Source of the DNA: Drosophila pseudoobscura
Taxonomy: Eukaryota; Arthropoda; Insecta; Diptera; Drosophilidae
Direction of reading: 5' to 3'
NCBI RefSeq assembly: GCF_009870125.1
Contig: NC_046679.1
Span: 18,352,001-18,416,000 of the forward strand
Length of the DNA: 64,000 nt
Part shown: one piece after another, positions 49,181 to 58,263 of the stretch
Layout of the letters: every line of letters begins with the position of its first letter
Numbering within the stretch: the stretch's first letter is position 1
Made by a program: the position numbers and the translations under genes
The notes under the pieces: generated by a model
Told to the model about the DNA's origin: nothing
The model's database searches: none
Seen by the model: only the letters and a program-made list of their open reading frames with translations

Positions 49181-49530
49181 TACTTAAAATGAGTGTAGGC
49201 GTACATACATATATTAGATTTGTGGTGAAAATGGAGGTGTGTAACGTCCAGAGGGATAAAGTATATATATTCTTGATCAGCATCAATAGCCGAGTCGATT
49301 GAACCCCGTCTGTCTGTCCGTCCCTATAAGCGCCTAGGGCTCAAAGATTATAAGAGCTAGAGCAACGACATTTTGTATCCAGACTTCTGTAATATGTCAC
49401 TATTACACATACATTTCAAAATTTCGCCCCACAGGAGGCGGAAGGGACTTTGTCTTTGTCGTGCCGTTTAATATTAGCGGCGTCTGCCGGAGAAGAGCCA
49501 TACTGACTAAGTATCGGGTATAAATGTAGA
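49181..49530 (+). repeat. Family A copy directly after the array
   Basis: GATACTTAAAATGAGT joins the last 39-bp unit, followed by AGATTTGTGGTGAAAATGGA, CATCAATAGCCGAGTCGATT, GCGCCTAGGGCTCAAAGATT and, near 49500, CTGACTAAGTATCGGGTATA. It therefore has a degenerate 5' end and a complete 3' end but lacks most internal modules. Confidence 0.7.
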
Positions 49531-49559
49531 GTTGCGGTGTCCGCAGCAACTCACAACGT

Positions 49560-49740
49560 TCCCCCTCGTTTTTTTTTTGCTTTAAGAACAATGCTTCAAG
49601 CAAGACGGACGGACAGACACAAAGACAGAAATGGCTATATCGACTGGGCTATTGATGCTGATGAAGAATATCTATAATTTATAGGATCGGAAACGCATCC
49701 ACACGGAGCCACACTGACTGAGTATCGGGTTTATATCGGC
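49560..49740 (-). repeat. Family A end fragment
   Basis: GACGGACGGACAGACAC, TCGACTGGGCTATTGATGC and ATAGGATCGGAAACGCATCC are the reverse complement of the family A beginning. It is followed by ACTGACTGAGTATCGGGTTT, so two family ends are juxtaposed. Confidence 0.55.
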
Positions 49741-50096
49741 TTCAAAAATATATAATGTGTTGTGGCAGTATAATTAACCAAATCTCTAGTCAACCGGGAC
49801 AGCCTGCTGTGGCAACTAGAATTTAAACTCAGTTCGAATTCGGCTGGAACGTGAATCTATGGCACACGAATCAGAATTTTGTTGTAGTTGATTGGAGGAA
49901 CACCCCCTATAGACGACATTCATTCTAAATATTTACTAAGCAAGCTCATAAAATTGTGTTGTATGAATTTGTCTGTAATTTTATTTCTACCAATTTACAT
50001 ATTAAGTAAACATATTTCCTACGTACGCCGTTGTTATAGAGACAAAAGTGTCTGTTTATTATTTTTAACAACAACAAAAAAAGGCAAAGACCAAAA

Positions 50097-50715
50097 ATGC
50101 CGAAGGTTTTATTTCAGAAGTACAAAAAGGTGACCAGCACCATAGACCCACAGCGACATGCTGCCAAATTAAAAGAAATTGACGATCTTCGTGCAGCCGA
50201 GCAGTCGGAAGGGGAGTTTGGATATGAACAGGATTCTGAGGAGCTTTGTGAAGAAGAAATGGGTACCTATGAGGAAAGTGAATTTAGTTTGTCAGAAGGT
50301 GAACCAGCCTTGAATGTCGGAAAAATCGACTTATCATTTCCCGAGACAGCGGACGAGTTCCAGGACAGTCCACAATGCTATCCTCCCTCATACTATACGT
50401 TATCCCCAAAGGAAAGACTTCTTTTACTCTATGCAGAGAATTTTCGCAAGCAGTTTGTATTAATCTACCCAAAGCGACGGGCAATGGTTTTGGCCTTACC
50501 TAACGAATGCAGAGTTCAGGTAAATCATCAAGAAACTAATTTTTATTAAGAATATGTATAAACAGCCAAATTTTGCACCTTTACAGAAGTTTGTATGTAC
50601 CACGATTAGACCCACGGCCTTTATATACCCTGAGCTCATATCAAGTATAGAGGAAATTTCAAAGTTTGTTGCTGATTTTATTCAATTTGAACCGCTAGAG
50701 GACCAAGTCAATTTG
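50097..50715 (+). CDS. lobo: lobo/DRC7-like protein, first two exons only
   Basis: Exon 1 is 50097-50519 and exon 2 is 50587-50715, joined in phase 0; both ends have good splice sites and exon 2 ends TTG/GTAAGA. The 184 codons contain an acidic N-terminus and then the start of the DRC7 (CCDC135, lost boys) family: PPSYYTLSPKERLLLLYAEN, YPKRRAMVLALPNEC, FVCTTIRPTAFIYPEL and FVADFIQFEPL. DRC7 is a nexin-dynein regulatory complex subunit of motile axonemes, needed for sperm motility in flies. The full protein is several times longer; the expected next exon (a TGNCFEFS-type transglutaminase-like region) is not found between 50716 and dan. The piece is either truncated or split by a rearrangement or mis-assembly. 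Confidence 0.65.
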
Positions 50716-51340
50716 GTAAGAAAACATTTTGTGTACGCATCTATATAAATTTCGGTGCGAAGGCCCCAACTTATATGGTCTGAGTTTTTCTAACCCTTTC
50801 TTGGAACCCATTTTTTCATCGGCAACGCCGATATACAAAGAAATTTAAGAAATAGAAAGAGTAAAGTTTGTTTATTCTTGTCGATACAATGGCTATTCCT
50901 AAAGATATATATCAACCCATTTTTGATTTTTCAAACCCGATATGGCGGGATTATTTGCTTTGAAATCAGATAAAACCAAACTTGGGATAATTAAGTCTTC
51001 TTTAAAAAATTTGTATACAAAAATTCGAATTCCACCCGCCACAGGAAAAAAGAGGAACCTAAGGGACCATCAAAGTAAGATCGAATTCTTAAGCGTTCAA
51101 CATCGAACATCGAAATTCGGTTCCAAATGGCATAAGATATTAGAAGGGAGTTTGTTCAGTCCGTAGGTAGTGGTATTACATTACGGTGGCGTCTTTAGGA
51201 GACAGGACAGAAAAGGCGGCAAAGGTCCAAACTCAACGAAACTTGGAATGTAAATGAGTGATAGGGAAAGTATGGTAAATGATCGCAGCAACGAACGGTA
51301 TGCCAAGGATGCAGCAGGATGTTCTAAGGATGTTTTTATA
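50716..51340. other. Gap after the lobo exons, no continuation seen
   Basis: AT-rich sequence with a 74-codon plus-strand frame at 50942-51166 (basic, KKRNLRDHQSKIEF) that does not resemble DRC7. A transposon origin is likely but not shown. Confidence 0.35.
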
Positions 51341-51655
51341 GTCGATACTCAGTGATATCACACTGAATCTTTAGGAGAATGTTTAAGAATTTTTCCACGC
51401 TATTTTCCGCTCCCACAAAGGTCGAAAATCTGTGGCATCCACAATTTTGGTACGAGAAAATTAAAAGCGTAGAATCATAGAGAATGACCATATCAGATCA
51501 AATTATTATTATAGCCTGAAGGAACAAATAAATTTTCAGTGGCTTCCGCGCGCTTACTCACTCCCTCTCTTTCACAAACTCTTCATCGTGCAGTGTGCGC
51601 CCTCTGGCGGCAGGGAGTCGTACTGATTGACTATCGGGTATAAATGTAAAAATTG
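51340..51655 (+). repeat. Family A copy, degenerate
   Basis: It has GTCGATACTCAGTGATATCA at the left, CACAAAGGTCGAAAATCTG and ATAGCCTGAAGGAACAAATA inside, and the 3' end ACTGATTGACTATCGGGTATA. The start is fused to the middle, so most of the element is deleted. Confidence 0.6.
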
Positions 51656-51879
51656 CCAGTTATAGGGGCGGAAGGGTGGGATGTGTTCGGATTGGTCTGA
51701 AATGTATTTCAGTTCATAAATATAATCAAGCGTTCAATTTTTCGAATTTTTGCCAAAATCGCGGCAGTCTGGCCCAATTTGCATCGCTGCGAGAACAGCA
51801 AGCAATCACTTGAGGTTGTTTACGCTCAATATTAAATTATGTATTCTACGTTCGTACTCGAGCGGATTATCCCAAGACC

Positions 51880-52245
51880 AAACAGATTTGCGCAGATCTC
51901 AAAACCAAGGTTGCTGAATCAATAAGTCTGTCGTATTCGGCAATAGGCGGCCTCTCGCTGAAGATGATGTAGTTCTTGGATGGGATGCAGTAGATCCCGT
52001 CCTTGGCCAGCTGGAAGTGGATGGGGCAGGCACAGATCCTCATCTCCTGGTCGAACCTTCCGCTATGATGGTTTGCAGCTCCGATCCGTCCATCGCAGCG
52101 CGGCGTATGGAGTCAGAGGACCACTCTGACCAGTACATGTGGCTGCGACGCGGCTCGAGGACCAGGGAACAAGGCTGCTTCAATCCGGAGAACAACACGC
52201 GCACCCTCGGTACAGCATTGTCGTTGTACAGATGTAGTTTCTTCG
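51880..52245 (-). pseudogene. LRP5/6 (arrow-like) receptor fragment
   Basis: On the minus strand one frame reads [35 protein letters not shown] and [14 protein letters not shown]. This is a YWTD-type beta-propeller repeat of the LDL-receptor-related family. After a stop (TGA) and frame change it reads CACPIHFQLAKDGIYCIPSK and NYIIFSE, the EGF module that follows a propeller in LRP5/6. In flies this family is represented by arrow, the Wingless co-receptor on 2R. No other part of such a gene is present. The remains are a partial, broken copy; introns are not visible. Confidence 0.7.
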
Positions 52246-53540
52246 CCCGCTGGCCTGTTGAATAGACCGGTCTGGGCAGCTATTCCACGTGGTGCAGGAG
52301 TTTCCTTTTGTCCGCCGGTTGTCTGCGTATTTTCCAAGGATCAACTGCAATCCAAATTCCAATCGTCTTTGGGACGCCTCCAAACTGTTATAACGCAATG
52401 TTTCAGCTGCTTTCGTGTCCAAAAGAGTATATATTTCGGAGGGCTGTGAATCGATTTCTTTGGGATTTATATTCGTCTCTACAATTTTTAAATTTTGCTC
52501 AGTTTGTTACATGGCGAATTCAAAGTAACGGCTCCCATAATGGATAATGTCGTACAGGACTGCAAGTGGTTATATGCGGAATCAATACCCGATTCAAATA
52601 GAGCATAAAAGAAAACCGTTTCGAAGAAAAATGTTGGGCCATCGATACTATCGACTGAAATCACATGAATTTTCTTAACCCAACCTCAAACTCGGCTCTG
52701 AAATAATTGGTCGGGCAACAACATTTTGCGACTTTGTGCTAACAGCTGACGCAGCCCGCTTAACAGAACCTGTTATCGGATAAGAGCACAGACTAAAATG
52801 AAAAAATTCTTCACAACACTGATTCGCTTCACAACATCCAGTTTCATAGCAGCTAGCTTGTTAATGTAGCAATCTATAATGTTATCGTTTGCTGAGAAAA
52901 GCTCTCTGTCATGAAACTGATATGCAAGTTGAAGGTTTGCGCGTATTTCAAATGTGCGCAACTGTTAATTTTGTACATACATATATGGGCGTTTTCGACA
53001 AAACATTTCCGACAGACATTTTAAGAAACATAAAAAGCTAATAAAAAGAGATTTCCATATACTTTTCTACAGATATTATTTTCTAAATTGATTGAAAGTC
53101 GACCAATTTTACCAATTGACATATAATTTCGTTTAATTCGATTTGAAAACCTATTAAAATAAGTAAAAGTTCACTTTTTCGATAATCTATGTTATTTTCA
53201 TAGTCATGTTTCCTTTTACTATTATCCCTTACAAGAGAGATGATTCATGGTACAAATTTTTCCTTAAACATCTCTAATATATTGAGCTATATACATACAT
53301 ATCTAAGAAATCCCACAAACTTTCCGCAATCTCTACACCAAGAATTTAAACGAAAATCAAGACAAGTTTTTATTTTACAGCTCCAATTTTCTGTCTCAAA
53401 TAGTTCTACATATAAAAATCTGAAACCATCTCCAAAATGTCCTGCTCATATACTTAAGCCACCTGGAAAAAAATGGTAAAAAAGTTCAAATTTGCCCAGT
53501 ATTTTTAATAATATTACTTTAATATTGAGTGGGATGACCT
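52246..53540. other. Mixed region with an unrecognised minus-strand frame
   Basis: At 52260-52480 the minus strand has an open stretch (TLRYNSLEASQRRLEFGLQL, ILGKYADNRR) with GC-richer composition next to the arrow-like fragment; it may be part of the same duplicated segment or of a retroelement gag. The remainder is AT-rich and featureless. Confidence 0.35.
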
Positions 53541-53546
53541 TTCTTC

Positions 53547-53920
53547 TTAAGAAAAGTGGAGCAATGCTTTGGTATTGAATCTACAAGACGTGCGTACTGT
53601 TGAGGGGAGATTTTCTTCCATTCTTCCTGTAAAATTCGGGACAAATCCTTTTAATTGCTGGTTTTTTTTTTGGGCAACTACTTGGCTTAGAATTCGCCAC
53701 AAGTTCTGTATACGGTTCAGGTCGTGACTCTGCGGTGGCCATTGCGGTATCGGGTCGTTGTCCTTTTGAAATATCAAGTGGCTAGTGGCAAATAATCGGC
53801 ATATTCTCCAGATAAATTGTTACTCAGAATGTCTCTCTACATTTCGACGTTCATAATACCTTGAATCTTCATCAGGGAACCTAACATGGGCTTAGGTCCC
53901 CTAGTGAAGATTCAAGAATG
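53547..53920 (-). pseudogene. Tc1-type transposase, C-terminal half
   Basis: The minus strand, with stops, reads LMKIQGIMN, DILSNNL, then FQKDNDPIPQWPPQSHDLNR and LWRILSQVV, the C-terminal half of a Tc1 DDE transposase. It continues to about 53547. Confidence 0.7.
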
Positions 53921-53924
53921 TCCA

Positions 53925-54150
53925 TCAAGCATGTTAAAAAGCGCCTTCAATTCGCCTCAGAGCATATTCACAATGGTCCCAGTTTTTGAAATATGATTGG
54001 TTGGATCGAAAAATCCAAGTTTAATTTCTTTAGAATTAAATCCAAAATAAACAAAGAAGACCGTTAAACATGGTGGCGCTTCGATTATGGTCTCGGGCTG
54101 TTTCACCGCATCGGGTGACAGGTTAAATGACACAGTCAGTTCCATGTTAA
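53925..54150 (+). pseudogene. Tc1-type transposase, middle part in inverted orientation
   Basis: The plus strand reads HVKKRLQFASEHIHNGPSF, then WIEKSKFNFF and, in the next frame, VKHGGASIMVSGCFTASG. These are the blocks that in a Tc1 transposase come just before the part found on the minus strand at 53547-53920. The orientation is opposite to that half. Confidence 0.7.
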
Positions 54151-54510
54151 GTTCAATTATTATTATTATTTTTAAATGTTTTACAAATTCAATTTCTCCC
54201 GGGGCTTCGCTGCGTTAGTCTGGAGTCATCACAAATTTATTTGAAAATAAATCATTTTGCTAAAATAAAAGGCACTTTTCCGTTTTTTCTTGTCAATTTT
54301 GGCCTGTAATTTTTAACATTCTATCCTCTGGGTTCCGAAGACCACTACATCATTAACGGAACATTGCATCGGTGGGCAGTGGGTGAATATGGTGGAAGTG
54401 CAGCTGCCTGCTGGAGGATCGCGACTGCCGGATCCGCTGACTTGGCATCGGCGGCCCGATCTTGGTCAGTGATGACTTCGTCGGGTTTTCGGCTGTCGAT
54501 ATTGATATCT

Positions 54511-54600
54511 AGGTTAGGTTAGGTTGACCCGGACGGCCCTCAGAGGGGCCCCACATAGGCCAGTATGGCCCTTAGTTGTCCGGATAGGGGGGGATATGAA
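54511..54600 (+). repeat. Dispersed repeat family B, copy 2
   Basis: AGGTTAGGTTAGGTTGACCC, CCCTCAGAGGGGCCCCACAT and AGGCCAGTATGG; compare with the copy at 15880-15995. It is much more GC-rich than its flanks. Confidence 0.45.
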
Positions 54601-55854
54601 CCGTCGGGGCAGTGTTTAGGGGATTTCGAAGTCCTCGAGGATCGAGGTATTTTTCGCATAGGCCAGTAGTTGCTGTGGCGTCCTCTTGGAGGACGAATAT
54701 GCTAGACCAAGCTTTGAAGCACTTCGAAAAAATTCTAAAAATCCATCAATTTATTTATAAACAGCTGAGCTGCAGCCGTTTGACCAACTCTGAAATAGCT
54801 GAAATAGCTTCAGAAACAAACACGAAATATTGTCATACCTACCCACCTATAGGTATTTCCATAGTTCTGTTTCGTGTGAATGGTCAATTCACAAATTGTT
54901 AACAAAAAAACGTTGCCCCAATGCCTCTTTGCTCTCCTCCTCCTCCTATATATAAACACACCTCGAGCGAGTTTTAATGGCAATTTTTGAAGTCTCTTTA
55001 CGATTCAATGTTTTTAAGGATTTAACGAAGTATTTGAAAAGATAATACGCTACACACATTATTAGTTTACCTTCAGAAATCATTAAAATAATAATTAATA
55101 CAAAGTTTTTGGATGATTTTGCCATTTATATTAATTTCAAGTCCTTGATTATACTGCATTGATCGATGAATATTACCATTTGTAGCGTTCAAAAACAAAA
55201 CATTACAACATTATACATTATATGTATATCCATATATACCTATATGTGTACATATGGATGTAGATCATAAAATATATGATATGCATAAGGTTGATGGGTG
55301 CATCGTAGGTACTACCTATTGTGACGTTTTAATTCAGAGAAAAAAAAACAATTTCATTAAAATTATCTAATATTCTTTTATTAAACATGTATTTAAAATT
55401 ATTACATTCAAAGTTGTAAATGCCTTTTATTTAAATATCGCAAAAATTTTGAATCAGGAAAATTCTTATGAGCACATTTTGTATCGTTATTTTTTTCTTA
55501 GTAGATTTATGAAACGAAACTTAAAAGCATTTGATAACAAATGCATTTTATTCATTTATACCACCTTGCACATGGAAAGTTTTTTTTAACAAAAAAAGTA
55601 AATTCTATAACCATTTTTCTATTGAATCGGATAAAACATAAACTTTTCCTTGTTTAAATTAACTATAATAACTACAAATAGACATTTTTAATATATACAT
55701 TGCTATCATATGATTAATTAGTAAAATGTAAGTCCAAAAAGTTGATGTTTTGAGTTAGGTTACCAACAGAAAACCAAATAGTCTGTAGACGCACAGCGTG
55801 AAGCGAATGGAGTGTATTATATGTAAGGATTCCGTAATAAAATTAAGGTTCGTT
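54601..55854. other. Region downstream of dan, presumed 3' UTR and intergenic
   Basis: AT-rich with AATAAT- and TTTAAA-rich tracts. The part from about 55854 down to 55380 probably includes the dan 3' UTR. No gene or RNA is recognised. Confidence 0.35.
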
Positions 55855-56181
55855 CTAACTGCTGGAACTTAGTTCATCGTACTGCTGATACTCGCCTATT
55901 ATCTGGCAGTCGTTCGGGTCGTCATCGAGGTCACAATGTACAAATTCATAGGGAGGGAAGAACAGTGAGCTCAATAGGGTGGCCGATGATTGGTAAACAG
56001 CAGGTGAACTTGTCTGGCACCTTAGAGTTGCCGGTGTGTTACCAAGACTGCCAATTCCCACGTATGGTAGTCCTAGCCGTGAGCGTTTCGAACCGTAGGT
56101 GCGTTTGGCGATTGCTTCCTGCTGTGCATTCGTTATATGAATATCCGTGGCTGGCTCCGAAGGCGCCAACTTGGGCTTGTC
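55855..56181 (-). CDS. dan: In-frame extension of dan behind a UAG stop
   Basis: Directly after the dan stop (TAG at 56184-56182) the same frame stays open for 108 codons to a TAA. The peptide begins DKPKLAPSEPATDIHITNAQ and ends IIGEYQQYDELSSSS, with a middle of balanced composition (RSRLGLPYVGIGSLG). The base after UAG is G. Such an extension fits stop-codon readthrough, a frequent process in Drosophila neuronal and regulatory genes. A nonsense mutation, a sequencing error or chance are the alternatives. Confidence 0.5.
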   Translation of the reverse strand, partial: DKPKLAPSEPATDIHITNAQQEAIAKRTYGSKRSRLGLPYVGIGSLGNTPATLRCQTSSPAVYQSSATLLSSLFFPPYEFVHCDLDDDPNDCQIIGEYQQYDELSSSS

Positions 56182-58233
56182 CTATTTTCGGCGTCTGATC
56201 TTGTTCCGGCATGAGTCTTCCTCAGTGTTTTCCTCGTTCTCCAGCAGGTCCTTATTTGGTTTCTCTGTAACTTGAGGCTCGTTGCTGGATTTTATAGCTG
56301 CGATCAAAAATCTCAGTTGCATAAGCTGCACGGCTGTTACCCGAGGATTACTGCAGTTCTCCAGCCACTGGAGAAACTTCTCGCCATGCCTGATGGCCTT
56401 TACGTCTTCGTTGTCGCCAGTTAAATCTAAATACTTGGCCTTCTCTTCTTCATCAGTTTTGTTTGAGTTGTTATTGTTGTTGTTGCTGGCGCTAATATCG
56501 TTGTTGTTGGAGTGTTGGTTGTGTTCATTGATAAAACTTGCTTCTGATTCGCAGGCCGTATCTACACTAATGGGCATGTGGGATTTGATGCCCCCAATTT
56601 TGTATAGCATGTTGTCGAGGATCTTTTTGCAGTCCCCACCCACGCTTCCGGGTCTACTTATACAGTCAGACGGGGTGGTACTCGTCTTAGCACAAGGTTC
56701 AGTGGTATGGCTTTCCGGAACTAATGATGCTATCGGACTTTGAGATGGAGTTATTCTCTTTGCGGATGCTGACAAATCTTCCGGCTTACCGGGAACGTCT
56801 CCTTCGATCTCTGCATCCAGATCCGGGTCTGTCACCTCATCACCTTCTATCTGGTCCAATTGATTGTGCTCGTTCGATGATAGGCTACGTACCGACGGGG
56901 TTTCAGACTCCTTTGTGAGATGTGAGTAGAGTATATTATCAAAAGGCCCTTTCGACGTATCGGCTATATCAGTGCCATCAGATACAGCCGATATAGGCTG
57001 ATGCTGGTGTTGCAATGAATTGGCCTGCAATGCAGCTAGCGTCGCTGAGTTTGGGTTAAGAGTGTTGAGGCTAGCTCCAAAGACCTTGCACCAGTTGTAC
57101 CAAGCCACGTTCTTCTCGTCGAGACTGCCGGATGGAGTCGATGAAGGTGTCAATGGTGCAGACGGTAGTGGTGGTGTTTGTGCGTGCTGGATTATATGCT
57201 GTGGCGTGGAGGAGCGTATTGGTGGACTCGTCATCCCCATTGGCGGATATAGGCTGTTCAGTCCGAGCATCGTCTGCTGGGACTTTAGCCAGTAGAGCAA
57301 TGGGTCCTCAGCCAAATTAGACAGTGAGATGATACTACCTACATGTGAGGGTGCTATCGATGGACTTGGACTTTTGATGTCTCCTCCTTTTGCTTCGTTT
57401 TTAATAGTCAAGTTAATGCTGCAACTGACATCGCTTGACACGGCCGATAATGGCTTTTGCTTGGCCCAGTTCTTGACGGACAGTCCGGGTGTTCGGTCGC
57501 CACTATCACTGCGTGGGCTTTGTACTTGCAGTGGAGGCTGTACACTCGGTTTTGAGTTTCGCAAGTTGTTGGCAGTTGTTGGAAAACTGTTCAGCCCTGA
57601 CATTGCCGCAAGACTGGGATTCAGCTGTGCCAATAAATTTAGGTTTGTGGTTAGTTCATTGAAACTTATGGCCAGCGGAGACTGCGATAGGCCGGTGAGA
57701 CCCGATAGGTGAGTCAAACTTGATAGGGGACTTATGGCGTTTGGGGAGGGATTTGCGGGTCGGTTGATATCGCCACTGAATACTTTATGCTGACCATTGA
57801 ATCCCACATAGTCAACGGCTAGCCCATTATAATTCAATTCGGAGATATTTTTGTTTGTACTATAGTCTAAGCCGTTGAGGGGGGCGCGCTTGAAGCCGAG
57901 CTCATCGAATTTCATTTTGTTTGAGAAGTTAAGCGGAAGGGAGGGATCGATGCGCTGCCTCTTCTCGGGTGGTCCCAGCAGCCCCGTAGAGACGTCAAGC
58001 TTATCGGCAAGCGCGTCGGCGCACATCTTATCTGTCGTCGACTGGCGCGACATGAAGCGCAGCTTATCCTCATTCTTGCACCAGCCGCGAAGCGTGGACT
58101 CGGGAACGCCAATGTCCCTGGCCACGGATGCCTTCGACTCGCCATCGTGTATGCGCTGTATGGCATGGATTTTGTCCCGCGGGGTCAAGCTACGCAAAGG
58201 TCGCTTGCCCTTCGTACCCATCCGAATGTTCAT
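56182..58233 (-). CDS. dan: Distal antenna, pipsqueak-domain transcription factor
   Basis: A single large exon, 683 aa from ATG at 58233 (MNIRMGTKGKRPLRSLTPRD), close to the 678 aa that I recall for D. melanogaster dan. The frame is open further up to a splice acceptor at 58288 (TTTTTTTTCAG), so at least one upstream exon exists. Residues 10-60 form the pipsqueak HTH DNA-binding domain (DKIHAIQRIHDGESKASVAR, then GVPESTLRGWCKNE). The middle is Ser/Pro/Leu-rich. PEDLS at about residue 484 is a CtBP-binding type motif, and the C-terminal part has a poly-Asn run and a conserved-looking block (KFLQWLENCSNPRVTAVQLM). In flies dan is a nuclear factor for antenna and eye identity, with danr as its paralogue. 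danr is not in the window. Confidence 0.9.
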   Translation of the reverse strand: MNIRMGTKGKRPLRSLTPRDKIHAIQRIHDGESKASVARDIGVPESTLRGWCKNEDKLRFMSRQSTTDKMCADALADKLDVSTGLLGPPEKRQRIDPSLPLNFSNKMKFDELGFKRAPLNGLDYSTNKNISELNYNGLAVDYVGFNGQHKVFSGDINRPANPSPNAISPLSSLTHLSGLTGLSQSPLAISFNELTTNLNLLAQLNPSLAAMSGLNSFPTTANNLRNSKPSVQPPLQVQSPRSDSGDRTPGLSVKNWAKQKPLSAVSSDVSCSINLTIKNEAKGGDIKSPSPSIAPSHVGSIISLSNLAEDPLLYWLKSQQTMLGLNSLYPPMGMTSPPIRSSTPQHIIQHAQTPPLPSAPLTPSSTPSGSLDEKNVAWYNWCKVFGASLNTLNPNSATLAALQANSLQHQHQPISAVSDGTDIADTSKGPFDNILYSHLTKESETPSVRSLSSNEHNQLDQIEGDEVTDPDLDAEIEGDVPGKPEDLSASAKRITPSQSPIASLVPESHTTEPCAKTSTTPSDCISRPGSVGGDCKKILDNMLYKIGGIKSHMPISVDTACESEASFINEHNQHSNNNDISASNNNNNNSNKTDEEEKAKYLDLTGDNEDVKAIRHGEKFLQWLENCSNPRVTAVQLMQLRFLIAAIKSSNEPQVTEKPNKDLLENEENTEEDSCRNKIRRRK

Positions 58234-58263
58234 GTGGGGGTAGCTGGAAATATCCAACTTCAA

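Noticed and set aside
54511..54530. GGTTAGGTTAGGTT as telomere-like repeat
   Set aside because: Only two to three units, Drosophila does not use such telomeres, and the stretch belongs to repeat family B.
54612..54902. 96-codon plus-strand frame near dan's 3' side
   Set aside because: Starts inside or next to repeat family B and lacks any recognisable motif.
56282..58243. Several plus-strand frames of 60-150 codons opposite dan
   Set aside because: Shadows of the large dan exon in other frames; no independent evidence.
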